Assembly (NCBI RefSeq): GCF_041052385.1
Contig: NZ_CP163439.1
Location: 8,359,001 to 8,423,000 of the forward strand
DNA: 64,000 nucleotides
From: Streptomyces sp. R28
GTDB taxonomy: Bacteria; Actinomycetota; Actinomycetes; Streptomycetales; Streptomycetaceae
Direction: 5' to 3'
The position numbers and the translations under genes are program-made. Under the pieces are notes generated by a model. That model was not told the DNA's origin. It worked only from the letters and a program-made list of their open reading frames with translations, and did not search any database. Position 1 is the stretch's first letter. Each line of letters starts with the position of its first letter. Of this stretch, positions 53,324 to 62,341 are shown one piece after another.

Positions 53324-53404
53324 GGAGGGCTAGGGTGATAGCGCCTGGAGAAGCCCAACGGGCCGCGGGTCGAGTGGCGGCGCGCGTGACCGGGCCGGCC
53401 CCAG

Positions 53405-56400
53405 GTGAGGGAAGTGATCCCTTTGACCGTGGCCTGGGACGACATCGGCGGGCTCGTCGATGCCCACGAACGTTTCCTCGCCGGCTCACTGGTGGAGTCG
53501 GACGTCCGGGACTCGGTGCTCGATTCGTGGAAGCGATGCCGCTCCGTCGGGCTCGAACCGCACCGTCTGCTGGTCCGCTACACCGCGGACGTGGCACTGG
53601 ACGACCGGTTGCTGCGCGCCGTCGACCCGGTTCTGAAGGACCTGGCCGCCTCGCTCGCCGACCTGGGGACGACCATCGCCCTGTGCGACGGACAGGGCCG
53701 GATGGTCCAGCGGCTCGGGGGTGGCCGGCAGCTGTGCCGGCGTCTCGACGAGGTGCAGTTCGCGCCCGGGTTCGACGCCTCGGAAGCCGCCGTGGGCACC
53801 AACGGCGTCGGCACCGCCCTCGCCGAGCGCGGCCCGGTCTATGTCACCGGCCGGGAGCACTTCGCCGACTGCCTGCTGCCCTTCGCCTGCGCGGGCGCGC
53901 CCGTCCGGGACCCGCTCAGCGGGCGCATCGAGGCCGTCCTCGACCTCACCTGCCTGCGCGACCAGGGCGACCCGGCCATGGTGCGGTTGGTCCGCGACAC
54001 CGCCCGGCACATCGAGGGCCGGCTGCTGGAGCAGGCCACCCAGCGCGAACGTGCCCTCCTCGCCGCGTACCGGCGGGCCGACGGCCAGGCGCGGGGCTGG
54101 CCGAAGCAGCCCGCCGCGCTGCCGTTCGGCCGCGACGTCGATTCCCTCGACTCTCTCGGCCGGATCGATCTGGCGGTGCTGCGCGAGAGGGCCGAGGAAC
54201 TCATCGCCTCACCGCAGCGCACCTTCACCGATGTCACCCTGCCCAGCGGGCGGACCGCCACCCTGTTGCGCCTACAGGTCAGGGGAGCGGCGGGGGAGAC
54301 CGGCGTCGCCGTCGAGGCCCGCGTCCTGGGGGGCCCACAGCTGCGTCACGTCCGCCCGGCGCCGTCGGTCGCGCAGCCGCCGGCCCCATCGGCCGTACCG
54401 AGCACGCTCGAGTCGGCCCTCCAGGCTGTCCAGGCCGCGCAGACCGTGCCGGTCGTGCCGGTCGCGCCACCGATGTCCGACGAGCCCGCACCGCCACCGC
54501 CCCGGCCCCGGCACAAGCCGCAATCAGCCGCAGCACCGCCCGCCACGACGCGCACCGTCGTCCCCACCCCCGCCGGACCGGACGCGGACACCGGCATGAG
54601 CGGGGGCGGCCTCGCCCACAGGGTCGTATCCCCGCCGCAGCCGCCCGCCCGGCCCGCACCGGACGGCGAGCGTGACGGTACCGGCGCCGCCCCCGCCCTC
54701 ACCCCCGCACCCCAGCCCCCCACCCACCCCGAACCCGACGGAGACGGCGGCGGTGCCGAAGGGTGGCTGCTTCTCGTCGGTGAGCCCGGGGTCGGCCGGC
54801 TGGCCGTGCTGGCGCGGCGACGGCTGGAGCTGCTGCACGACGCGAGCGTGCGGATCGGCACCACCCTGGATGTCGCCCGCACCGCGGAGGAGCTCGCCGA
54901 GGTCACCGTCCCCCGGTTCGCCGACTTCGTCGCCGTGGACCTGCCCGACTCCGTGCTGAGAGGCGAGGAACCGGAAGCTCTCGGCGGTGAGACGGCGCTG
55001 CGCCGGGTGGCCATCCGCGCCGTACGCAAGGAGCCCCACAAGCTGTACGACGTCGGCGATCTGGTCGAGTACGTCCCGTCCACGCCGCAGGCCCGCTGTC
55101 TGGAGACCCGCCAGTCCGTGCTCGAACCCGTCCTGGCCGACGCGGCCGGCTGGATCGCGCAGGACCCGGCACGGCTGGAACGGGTGCTGGCGGCGGGCAT
55201 CCACTCCCTGATCACCGTGCCGCTGCGGGCGCGGGGCACGACCCTCGGCGTGGTCAGCTTCTACCGCTCGCTGCGGCCCGCCGCCTTCGAGGACGACGAC
55301 CTGTCCCTGGCCCAGGAGCTGTCCGGCCGGGCGGCGATCTGCATCGACAACGCCCGCCGCTACACCCGCGAGCACAACACCGCCCTCACCCTGCAGCGCA
55401 GCCTGCTGCCCCGGGGCCGTTCCGAGCAGAGCGCCGTCGAGGTCGCCTACCGCTACCTGCCCGCGCAGGCCGGCGTCGGCGGCGACTGGTTCGACGTGAT
55501 CCCGCTGTCCGGCGCCCGCGTCGCACTGGTCGTCGGCGACGTCGTCGGGCACGGCCTGCACGCCGCCGCCACGATGGGCCGGCTGCGCACGGCGGTCCAC
55601 AACTTCTGCGCGCTCGACATGCCCCCCGAAGACCTTCTCACCCACCTCGACGACCTCGTCGGCCGGCTCGACCGCGGCGAGGGCTGGGCGGCCGAGAACA
55701 CCCCCGACTCCGGCATCGTCGGCGCGACCTGTCTGTACGCCGTCTACGACCCGGTGTCCCGGCGCTGCACCCTCACCCGCGCCGGGCACCCCCTGCCCGC
55801 GGTCGTCGCCCCCGACGGCACGGTCGAGTTCGTCGACCTGCCCTCCGCGCCTCCCCTGGGGCTCGGCGGCATGCCCTTCGAGACGATCGAGCTGGAGCTG
55901 GCCGAGGGCAGCCAACTCGTGCTCTACACCGACGGTCTGGTCGAGGACCGGCATCGCGACATCGACGCCGGTCTGGACCAGTTGCGCACCGTGCTGGCCG
56001 GCGTCGGCCGCCCGCCGGAGGAGACCTGCGAGGCCGTTCTCGACGCCCTGCTCCCGGCCCGGCCCAGCGACGACGTCGCCCTGCTCGTCGCCCGCACCCA
56101 CACGCTGGGCGCCGACCGCGTGGCCCAGTGGGACCTGCCCAGCGACCCGGCGGTCGTCTCCCGTGCGCGTGTCGCGGTCACCGACCGGCTCGCCGCGTGG
56201 GGCCTGGACGACCTGGCCTTCAGCACCGAACTGATCGCCAGCGAACTGGTCACCAACGCCATCCGCCACGCCGTCGGCCCCGTCCAGCTCCGCCTGCTCC
56301 GCGACCGCGCCCTGCTCTGCGAGGTCTCCGACGGCAGCAGCACCTCGCCGCGCCTGCGCCGGGCCCGCAGCACGGACGAGGGCGGCCGCGGCCTGTTCCT

Positions 56401-56482
56401 CGTCGCCCAGCTCACCGAGCGCTGGGGAACGCGCTACACGCCCAACGGCAAGATCATTTGGACGGAGCAGCCGCTGCCGTGA
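53405..56482 (+). CDS. GAF-GAF-SpoIIE phosphatase with HATPase domain
   Basis: 1025 residues from GTG 53405; GTG 53414 or TTG 53423 behind GAGGGA are possible. Residues 10-200 are an AcoR-type GAF region (VRDSVLDSWKRCRSVGL; AVGTNGVGTALAERGPVYVTG). A Pro/Ala-rich linker (about 300-440) leads to a second GAF domain (about 470-650), then a PP2C-like SpoIIE domain (GGDWFDVIPL, VGDVVGHGLHAA, LVLYTDGLVE, PSDDVALLVAR). It ends in a RsbW-type HATPase (STELIASELVTNAIRHA, DEGGRGLFLVAQL). Such proteins control anti-sigma pathways in stress response and may carry both phosphatase and kinase halves. The AcoR-like sensor is unusual. A CRP-type site lies upstream. The end overlaps the convergent peptidase by 29 bp. 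Confidence 0.9.
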   Translation: MREVIPLTVAWDDIGGLVDAHERFLAGSLVESDVRDSVLDSWKRCRSVGLEPHRLLVRYTADVALDDRLLRAVDPVLKDLAASLADLGTTIALCDGQGRMVQRLGGGRQLCRRLDEVQFAPGFDASEAAVGTNGVGTALAERGPVYVTGREHFADCLLPFACAGAPVRDPLSGRIEAVLDLTCLRDQGDPAMVRLVRDTARHIEGRLLEQATQRERALLAAYRRADGQARGWPKQPAALPFGRDVDSLDSLGRIDLAVLRERAEELIASPQRTFTDVTLPSGRTATLLRLQVRGAAGETGVAVEARVLGGPQLRHVRPAPSVAQPPAPSAVPSTLESALQAVQAAQTVPVVPVAPPMSDEPAPPPPRPRHKPQSAAAPPATTRTVVPTPAGPDADTGMSGGGLAHRVVSPPQPPARPAPDGERDGTGAAPALTPAPQPPTHPEPDGDGGGAEGWLLLVGEPGVGRLAVLARRRLELLHDASVRIGTTLDVARTAEELAEVTVPRFADFVAVDLPDSVLRGEEPEALGGETALRRVAIRAVRKEPHKLYDVGDLVEYVPSTPQARCLETRQSVLEPVLADAAGWIAQDPARLERVLAAGIHSLITVPLRARGTTLGVVSFYRSLRPAAFEDDDLSLAQELSGRAAICIDNARRYTREHNTALTLQRSLLPRGRSEQSAVEVAYRYLPAQAGVGGDWFDVIPLSGARVALVVGDVVGHGLHAAATMGRLRTAVHNFCALDMPPEDLLTHLDDLVGRLDRGEGWAAENTPDSGIVGATCLYAVYDPVSRRCTLTRAGHPLPAVVAPDGTVEFVDLPSAPPLGLGGMPFETIELELAEGSQLVLYTDGLVEDRHRDIDAGLDQLRTVLAGVGRPPEETCEAVLDALLPARPSDDVALLVARTHTLGADRVAQWDLPSDPAVVSRARVAVTDRLAAWGLDDLAFSTELIASELVTNAIRHAVGPVQLRLLRDRALLCEVSDGSSTSPRLRRARSTDEGGRGLFLVAQLTERWGTRYTPNGKIIWTEQPLP

Positions 56483-57959
56483 CCGGCAGCCCCGGACCGG
56501 AGCAGCGCACATCGGCCGCGGGCACCGTCCCGTCCACGAGATAGGCGGCGACGGCCCCGTCCACGCACGCGTTGCCGCGGCTGGCGAACACGCCGTGCGA
56601 GTAGTCGTCGTCGAGGGTGACCAGCCGGGAGCCGGGCAGCACCTCCCGCAGCCGGCGGGCGCCTTCGATCGGGGTCACCGGGTCGTGCGCCGACGCGACC
56701 AGCAGGACGGGCGGAGCGGCCGGGCTGCCCAGGGGGGTGCGGTGGTCCGGGCGGTGGTGCCAGTACGCGCAGGCCGACGCCTCCAGACCGGTGAGGACCG
56801 GCTGCGGGTCGGCCCGTCGTATGCGCCGTATGTCCGCCACGACCTGCCGGGGCGTCGGCCCCGGACCGTCCGCGCACTTCACGATCCGGTTGGCCGCCTC
56901 GTAGTTGCGCGATTGCGGGCTGTCGAAGGCGGACGCGGGGCGCAGGGCGTCCGGGCTGCCGTCGGTGAGATAGGTGCGCAGCCCGTCGGCCAGGCCCGCC
57001 CAGCGCTCGGTGCGGCCCAGGGCGCGGTAGACGGCGCGGTCGAACTCCGCCGGGCCGAAGCCGTTCACCGGCCGGACGGCGAGACCTTGGCGTACGCGCA
57101 GATACGACCGCCGTACGGCGGCCGCGCCGGCGCCCAGCCCGAAGCGCTCCGCGTGCTCGGCGCTCCAGGCGAAGAAGGTGGCACGGGCGCGCAGCATCGC
57201 ACGGCTCTGGATCACGTCGAACTCGTACCAGTCCCATGGGCCGACCACGCTGTCCAGCACCATGCGGCCGACCCGGTGCGGAAAGCGTGCGGCGTAGGCC
57301 GCGCCCAGGTAACTGCCGTACGAGATACCGAGGAAGCTCGTCCGCGGCTCGCCCAGCGCGGCGCGGATCGCGTCCATGTCGTAGGCCGTCTGCTCGGTGG
57401 ACAGATACGGCAGCACCTTCGTGCCCGCGCCCGCCGCGCAGTCGTCGGCCATGTCCCGTTGTGACGTGAGGTACGTCCGCTCGGCGCGCGGGGTCGTCGG
57501 CACCGGGTCCGCTCCCGGAGCGGCGAACAGGCCGCCCATCGCACCGCAGTCCACCGGTGTGCTGTGGCCGACGCCGCGCGGGTCGAAGCCGATGACGTCG
57601 TACGAACGCCGCACGCTCGCGGGGAGTTTGGCCCGCTTGGTCACCGCGTAGGGGAGCCCGGAGCCGCCCGGCCCACCCGGGTTCACCAGCAGGATGCCGC
57701 GCCGCTCGGCCGGGGTGCCGGAGGCGGGGACGCGGGAGACGGCGATCTCGACGCGCGGACCGGAGGGGTGCTTCCAGTCGAGCGGGACGGTGAGGCGGCC
57801 GCATTCCACGCCGTCCGGTGCGGGCGGCTTCGGTACGGAGTCCGGGCAGGCGCCGAAGGTGAGGGAGGCCGACGCCCGGGCGGGGGCGGCGGTGGGGAGC
57901 AGGGCGGCCGCGGCCGCGAGGGCGCACAGCAGGGCAGTGGGGCGGGGCAGGACGGACAA
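56454..57959 (-). CDS. Secreted alpha/beta hydrolase, S33 tripeptidyl aminopeptidase family (second copy)
   Basis: 501 residues from TTG 57959 with GGAGAG 5 nt upstream. Signal peptide (ALLCALAAAAALLPTAAPARA). NPGGPGGSG oxyanion motif, nucleophile elbow LGISYGSYLG, acid in ASAHDPVTP and His in DYSHGVF. Cuts short peptides outside the cell by family analogy. It starts 45 bp from the Zur-type box and faces the ATP-grasp operon, so it may share zinc control, perhaps to recover peptides. That link is inference. Confidence 0.85.
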   Translation of the reverse strand: MSVLPRPTALLCALAAAAALLPTAAPARASASLTFGACPDSVPKPPAPDGVECGRLTVPLDWKHPSGPRVEIAVSRVPASGTPAERRGILLVNPGGPGGSGLPYAVTKRAKLPASVRRSYDVIGFDPRGVGHSTPVDCGAMGGLFAAPGADPVPTTPRAERTYLTSQRDMADDCAAGAGTKVLPYLSTEQTAYDMDAIRAALGEPRTSFLGISYGSYLGAAYAARFPHRVGRMVLDSVVGPWDWYEFDVIQSRAMLRARATFFAWSAEHAERFGLGAGAAAVRRSYLRVRQGLAVRPVNGFGPAEFDRAVYRALGRTERWAGLADGLRTYLTDGSPDALRPASAFDSPQSRNYEAANRIVKCADGPGPTPRQVVADIRRIRRADPQPVLTGLEASACAYWHHRPDHRTPLGSPAAPPVLLVASAHDPVTPIEGARRLREVLPGSRLVTLDDDYSHGVFASRGNACVDGAVAAYLVDGTVPAADVRCSGPGLPVTAAAAPSK

Positions 57960-58004
57960 GGTCTCTCCGACTCTCCGAAGGATGGGTAAGAACGGGGTGG
58001 TAAA

Positions 58005-58019
58005 TGAAAATGATTATCG
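58005..58019 (+). promoter_or_regulatory. Zur-type operator
   Basis: TGAAAATGATTATCG matches the Streptomyces Zur palindrome TGAAAATGATTTTCA, as I recall it, at 13 of 15 positions. It lies between the divergent peptidase (57959) and ATP-grasp (58112) genes, so it could repress both when zinc is plentiful. Streptomyces iron regulation by DmdR uses a different box (TTAGGTTAGGC type), which argues for zinc rather than iron. Confidence 0.68.
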
Positions 58020-58041
58020 CTAACGTGTGCGCGTCAAGTCC

Positions 58042-58066
58042 GGCGCCCCTCCGACCGAGGGGCGCC
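58042..58066 (+). terminator. Strong hairpin in the operon leader
   Basis: GGCGCCCCTC and GAGGGGCGCC form a perfect 10-bp stem with loop CGACC, between the Zur-type box and the ATP-grasp start. There is no T-tract. In the transcript it would sit in the 5' leader, so it may be an attenuator, or it may simply insulate the operon. Confidence 0.5.
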
Positions 58067-58111
58067 CCGGGCTGCCTTGACGTATGAACTCACGGCACGA
58101 AAAGGGGAGTT

Positions 58112-59368
58112 GTGGCTCATCTGCTGGTGGTAGAGAGCTGGGTCGGGTCGATGAGCAGGCTGCTGCCACGGGCGATCCGGGAGGGCGGACACGAGTTCAC
58201 CTTCCTCACCCGGGACCTGCATCACTACCTGCGCTCGGCGCCCGAGGGCACGGCGCACCCGCTGCTCGGGGCCCGCAACGTGATCACGACCGACACCAAC
58301 GACATCGACGCCCTGCTGCCCGAGGTGGAGCGGCTGCACTCGGTACTGGGCTTCGACGGGGTGGTCACCTCCTGTGACTACTACCTGCCGACGGTGGCCC
58401 GGATCGCCGGGCACCTCGGCCTGCCCGGCCCCGGCCCCGAGGCGGTGCGCAGCGCCTGCCGCAAGGACGCCACCCGCCGCATCCTCGCCGACGCCGGCCT
58501 GCCCGGACCGCGCTTCGCCGTCCACGAGGAGTGGGCCGACCTCGCGCGGGCCGCGAAGGAGATCGGCTACCCGCTGGTCGTCAAGCCGGTCGACCTGTGC
58601 GCGGGCATGTATGTGCGGCGCGTCGACGACGAATCCCAACTCGCGGACGCCTTCAGGGCCTTGGCCGACTTCCCGGTCAACGCCCGCGGACAGCGGCGCA
58701 CCTCCGCCGTGCTCCTGGAGGAGCTTCTCGACGGCCCCGAAGTGAGCGTCGAGACCGTGTCGTACGCAGGCGCGGTGCACCTGATCGGCGTCACTGACAA
58801 GAGCATCGGCGGGGCGCCCGCCTTCATCGAGACCGGTCACATGTTCCCGGCCGCCCTGCCGTTCGCCGACATCGACGCCGCCGAGCAGACCACGCTCGGC
58901 GCGCTCAAGGCGCTCGGACTGACGGACGGGGTCGTGGCGCACACCGAGATCAAGCTGACCTCCGCCGGTCCGCGCGTGGTCGAGGTCAACCCCCGGCCCG
59001 CCGGTAACCGCATCACCGAACTCGTCCGCCATGTCACCGGCATCGACCTCGCCGCCGCCTGCGTGGACGTCGCCCTCGGTCGCGAACCCGACCTCAGGCG
59101 CACGGACACCGGGCTGCGCAGTGCCGCCATCGGCTTCCTCGTCCCGGACCGCGCGGGCAGGCTCGAAGAGCTCGACGCCGGACGACTGGCCGACGAAAGG
59201 GGCGTGTTGGAGGTGCAGCTCGCCGAGCCCGGCAAGGTCGTGAAGGCGGCGGGCAGCAACAACGAGTACCTGGGCCACGTCATGGCCGGCGACCCGGACG
59301 GGCCCGGCGCCCGCGACCGCGTGGAGATGCTGCTGACCGGACTGCGCGCGGGGCTGGTGATCCGATGA
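58112..59368 (+). CDS. ATP-grasp ligase (amino-acid/peptide ligase type)
   Basis: 418 residues from GTG 58112 with AAAGGGGAG upstream. The ATP-grasp core shows GYPLVVKPVDLCAGMYV (nucleotide Lys), VLLEELLDGPEVSVETVSY and the Mg site RVVEVNPRPAGNRITELV. Such enzymes join a carboxylate to an amine via an acyl phosphate; relatives make dipeptides and natural-product amides. First gene of a five-gene operon behind a Zur-type box. The stop overlaps the next start (ATGA at 59365). Substrates unknown. Confidence 0.88.
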   Translation: MAHLLVVESWVGSMSRLLPRAIREGGHEFTFLTRDLHHYLRSAPEGTAHPLLGARNVITTDTNDIDALLPEVERLHSVLGFDGVVTSCDYYLPTVARIAGHLGLPGPGPEAVRSACRKDATRRILADAGLPGPRFAVHEEWADLARAAKEIGYPLVVKPVDLCAGMYVRRVDDESQLADAFRALADFPVNARGQRRTSAVLLEELLDGPEVSVETVSYAGAVHLIGVTDKSIGGAPAFIETGHMFPAALPFADIDAAEQTTLGALKALGLTDGVVAHTEIKLTSAGPRVVEVNPRPAGNRITELVRHVTGIDLAAACVDVALGREPDLRRTDTGLRSAAIGFLVPDRAGRLEELDAGRLADERGVLEVQLAEPGKVVKAAGSNNEYLGHVMAGDPDGPGARDRVEMLLTGLRAGLVIR

Positions 59369-60210
59369 CCGCCGTCAGCGCGACGCCGACGGCGCCCTGC
59401 CGGACGTACGACGACCTGGTCGCCCGCGTTCGCGCCGGCGCCCTCGGCCCCGATCCCCGCACCCGGCGGATCGCCGTCGCCTTCACCACCCGGCAGGCCG
59501 TACGGCACGACGGGCGGGGCACCGGCTACCGCAACGAGGTTCTCAGCCTGCGCCTCGCCGAGGCCGTCGGCTCGTGCGCCGTCGAACCCGGGGAACTGCC
59601 CGACAGCGCCCTCGACGACTGCGTCGGCGCCGACGTGGCACGGCTGCTGGAGCACCCGCTGGCCGCGGTGCGGGTGGCCGCCCTGGACGCCTATCTGATG
59701 CACGTCACCCCGCACACGCCGGACCACGGGGCGCTGCCCGTCGCCCTGCCCGCCGGGTCCTCGCTGGAGAAGTCCAAGGCCAGGGCGAGGGCCGTGGCCG
59801 AGCTGCTGGACCTGCCGGCCGGGGGCACGGTGCTGGTGGTCGGTGTCGTCAACTCCCTTCTGGAGGCGCTGCGTTCGCGAGGCATCGGCTATGTGGCGTG
59901 CGACCTCAAGGGCGGGGTGACGGAGTGGGGCGAACCGGTCGTCACCGACGCGCTCGCCGCGGCCGGTGGCTGTGACGCGCTGCTGGTGTCCGGGATGACC
60001 CTGGGCAACGGCACCTTCGAGCCGCTGCGCGAGCACGCGCTGCGGCACGGCAAGCAGTTGGTGATGTTCGCGCAGACCGGCAGCGCGGTCCTGCCCCGTT
60101 TCCTCGGGCACGGCGTGAGCGCGGTGTGCGCGGAGCCGTACCCCTTCTTCTGGCTCGACGGCGGGCCCGGGGTCGTCCACCGGTACCGCTGGGCCGGGGG
60201 TGCGCGATGA
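59365..60210 (+). CDS. DUF364 'putative heavy-metal chelation' protein
   Basis: 281 residues, ATG inside the preceding stop codon. DUF364-like Rossmann region near the middle (GGTVLVVGVVNSLLEALRSRG; GGCDALLVSGMTLGNGTFEP), with an N-terminal domain that holds EVLSLRLAEAVGSCAV. The Pfam name reflects proposed metal or ligand binding without proof. No PLP, FAD or Zn motif was found. Coupling to a ligase, a PLP enzyme and an exporter suggests a step in making or handling a chelator. Confidence 0.75.
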   Translation: MTAVSATPTAPCRTYDDLVARVRAGALGPDPRTRRIAVAFTTRQAVRHDGRGTGYRNEVLSLRLAEAVGSCAVEPGELPDSALDDCVGADVARLLEHPLAAVRVAALDAYLMHVTPHTPDHGALPVALPAGSSLEKSKARARAVAELLDLPAGGTVLVVGVVNSLLEALRSRGIGYVACDLKGGVTEWGEPVVTDALAAAGGCDALLVSGMTLGNGTFEPLREHALRHGKQLVMFAQTGSAVLPRFLGHGVSAVCAEPYPFFWLDGGPGVVHRYRWAGGAR

Positions 60211-61283
60211 CCGCCACCGCCCTGCGCCCCACCGCCCGCCCGGAGTTGCTCGCCCTGCTCGGCCGTACCCCGGTCGTCCGGGTCACCACCGACCTGCCGC
60301 ACGCCCACCCCGGTTTCTGGGCCAAGCTCGAAGGGCTCGCGGCGGGCGGTATGAAGGCGCGGGCCGCCGTGTCGATGCTGCTCGGGGCACGTGAGCGAGG
60401 TGAGCTGCGGCCCGGCGCCCCGGTGGTGGAGTCCACGTCCGGCACCCTCGGCATCGGGCTCGCCTTCGCCGGGCAGGCGCTCGGCCATCCCGTCGTGCTC
60501 GTCGGCGACAGCGAACTGGAGCCGTCCATGCGGCAGTTGCTTCGCGCGCACGGTGTTCGGCTGGAGCTCGTCGACCGCCCGGCGCCCCAGGGTGGCTGGC
60601 AGGCGGCCCGCCTAGGCCGGCTGCGCGAACTGCTCGCCGAACTGCCCGGCGCCTACTGGCCCGACCAGTACAACAACCCCGACAACACGGCGGGCTACGC
60701 CTCCCTGGCCGCCGAACTCGGCGCCCAGCTCGACCACTTGGACGTCCTGGTGTGCAGCGTCGGCACCGGGGGTCACAGCGCCGGCCTCATCGGCCCGCTG
60801 CGCCGGCACTGGCCCGCGCTCCGGCTCATCGGCGTCGACGCCACCGGCTCCACGATCTTCGGCCAGCCCGCCCGCCCCCGTCTGATGCGTGGCCTCGGCA
60901 GCAGCATCCACCCGCGCAACGTCGCCTACGACGCCTTCGACGAGGTCCACTGGATCGGCCCCGCCGAGGCCGTGGACAGCTGCCGACGGCTCGCCCGGGG
61001 CAGCTTCGTCAGCGGCGGCTGGAGCACCGGCGCCGTCGCGCGGGTCGCCGCCTGGGCGGCCTGCGTGCACCCGGGGGCGGTCGTCGCCACCGTGTTCCCG
61101 GACGGGCCGCACCGCTACCTCGGCACCGTCTACGACGACGACTTCCTCGCCGCCCACGGCCTCGACCCCGCCGGCGCCGCCACCCGGCCCGTGGAGATAC
61201 CGCACCCGTATGCCGCCGAGGCGAGCGGGTGGGGGCGGTGCACGCGGGTCGCCGATCCGCTCTCTTCCGGAAGGACGATATGA
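60207..61283 (+). CDS. Cysteine-synthase-like PLP enzyme (fold type II)
   Basis: 358 residues, starting in the previous stop (ATGA). PLP-Lys50 is in LEGLAAGGMKARAA, followed by VESTSGTLGIGLA (substrate loop) and GTGGHSAGL (phosphate loop). The C-terminal YLGTVYDDDFL is typical of the CysK/SbnA group. In SbnA and EDDS-type pathways such an enzyme performs beta-replacement on O-phosphoserine to make diaminopropionate-like amines. The exact nucleophile cannot be read from the sequence. Confidence 0.87.
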   Translation: MTATALRPTARPELLALLGRTPVVRVTTDLPHAHPGFWAKLEGLAAGGMKARAAVSMLLGARERGELRPGAPVVESTSGTLGIGLAFAGQALGHPVVLVGDSELEPSMRQLLRAHGVRLELVDRPAPQGGWQAARLGRLRELLAELPGAYWPDQYNNPDNTAGYASLAAELGAQLDHLDVLVCSVGTGGHSAGLIGPLRRHWPALRLIGVDATGSTIFGQPARPRLMRGLGSSIHPRNVAYDAFDEVHWIGPAEAVDSCRRLARGSFVSGGWSTGAVARVAAWAACVHPGAVVATVFPDGPHRYLGTVYDDDFLAAHGLDPAGAATRPVEIPHPYAAEASGWGRCTRVADPLSSGRTI

Positions 61284-62341
61284 AGGCCCGCCTGCGCACC
61301 GTACGTCTCGAACTCGCCGAGCCGCTGCGCATCTCCCGCTCCACCATGACCGCCCGCGACGCCGTGTGGCTGGGCGTCGAGCACGACGGCGTGACCGGAT
61401 ACGGCGAGGCCGTCAGCAGCGTGTACTACGGGCTGGACGCCGACACGCTCCTACGGCTGATCTCGGCGGTCGGTCTGGAACGGTTCGTCGATCCCGAGAG
61501 CGCCCTGGAGGCCCTGTCCTCGCAGGCCCTGCCCTCGGGTGCCGTTCCGGCCGTACCGCCTGCCGTCACCGCGGCCGTCGAGTCCGCGCTGCTGGACCTC
61601 GTCGGCAAGCGGGACGGTGTGCCGGTCCGCCGTCTGCTGGGTACAAAGACGCCGTTCGGTGTCGCCACCGCACGCACCATCGGCATCACCTCGCTCGCGC
61701 ACGCGGCCGCCGAGGCCCGGCGCCTCGCCGCGAGCGGATTCGAGATCGTCAAGGTGAAGGCGGGCTCGTCCGATCCCGAGGACGACGTGGAGCGCGTACG
61801 GGTCATCCGGGACGCGGCTCCTCATGTACGGCTGCTGCTGGACCCGAACGGTGCCTGGAGCGTCGCTCGGGCCGAGCGACTGCTGCCCCGTTTCGCCGCG
61901 CTCGGCGTCGAGGCCGTCGAACAGCCGCTGCCGCCCGGTGACCCGGACGCGCTGGGCGCCCTCGCCGAGAAGTCGCCGCTGCCCGTCATCGCCGACGAGG
62001 ACGCGGTGAGCGTGGAGGACGTACGGCGGCTGGCCGGGCGCGTCCACGGCGTCAACGTCAAGCTCGCCAAGTGCGGGGGAGTCCGGGCGGCCCTGCGGAT
62101 CGCGGAGTTGATCGAGGGCAGCGGGACGGAGCTGATGCTCGGCTGCCTCACCGCCAGCAGCCTCGGCATCGCGCCCGCCGTCCACCTGGCCGACCGCGCC
62201 CGCTGGGTCGACCTGGACGGGCATCTGCTGCTCGCCCACGACCCGTGGACGGGGATCGGCGGCGCGGACGGCACCGTACGTACAAGTGACCTTCCCGGAC
62301 TGGGAGTCGAGGAGGTGACGGCGTATGAAGACGTGGCGTGA
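61280..62341 (+). CDS. Enolase-superfamily protein, dipeptide-epimerase-like
   Basis: 353 residues from ATG 61280, in the previous stop, behind GGAAGGA. The barrel has the KxK pair (K158, K160 in EIVKVKAG), metal ligands Asp188 (LLLDPNGAW), Glu214 (AVEQP) and Asp239 (VIADED), and the second base Lys264 in KLAKCGGVRA. This is the muconate-lactonising subgroup arrangement with bases on both faces, as in L-Ala-D/L-Glu epimerase. It could invert a residue of a dipeptide made by the ATP-grasp enzyme. Inference from family. Confidence 0.87.
   Translation: MKARLRTVRLELAEPLRISRSTMTARDAVWLGVEHDGVTGYGEAVSSVYYGLDADTLLRLISAVGLERFVDPESALEALSSQALPSGAVPAVPPAVTAAVESALLDLVGKRDGVPVRRLLGTKTPFGVATARTIGITSLAHAAAEARRLAASGFEIVKVKAGSSDPEDDVERVRVIRDAAPHVRLLLDPNGAWSVARAERLLPRFAALGVEAVEQPLPPGDPDALGALAEKSPLPVIADEDAVSVEDVRRLAGRVHGVNVKLAKCGGVRAALRIAELIEGSGTELMLGCLTASSLGIAPAVHLADRARWVDLDGHLLLAHDPWTGIGGADGTVRTSDLPGLGVEEVTAYEDVA

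Larger units (their letters stand above)
53066..53404. other. 339-bp divergent intergenic region
   Basis: It holds the DUF4142 upstream region, a short hydrolase-like remnant (minus strand), the CRP-type palindrome at 53308-53323 and the leader of the SpoIIE-type gene. No intact gene is seen. Confidence 0.5.

Noticed and set aside
53405..56512. 662-codon minus-strand frame under the SpoIIE gene (from 54524)
   Set aside because: Shadow frame; no family features, and the plus-strand domains are complete.
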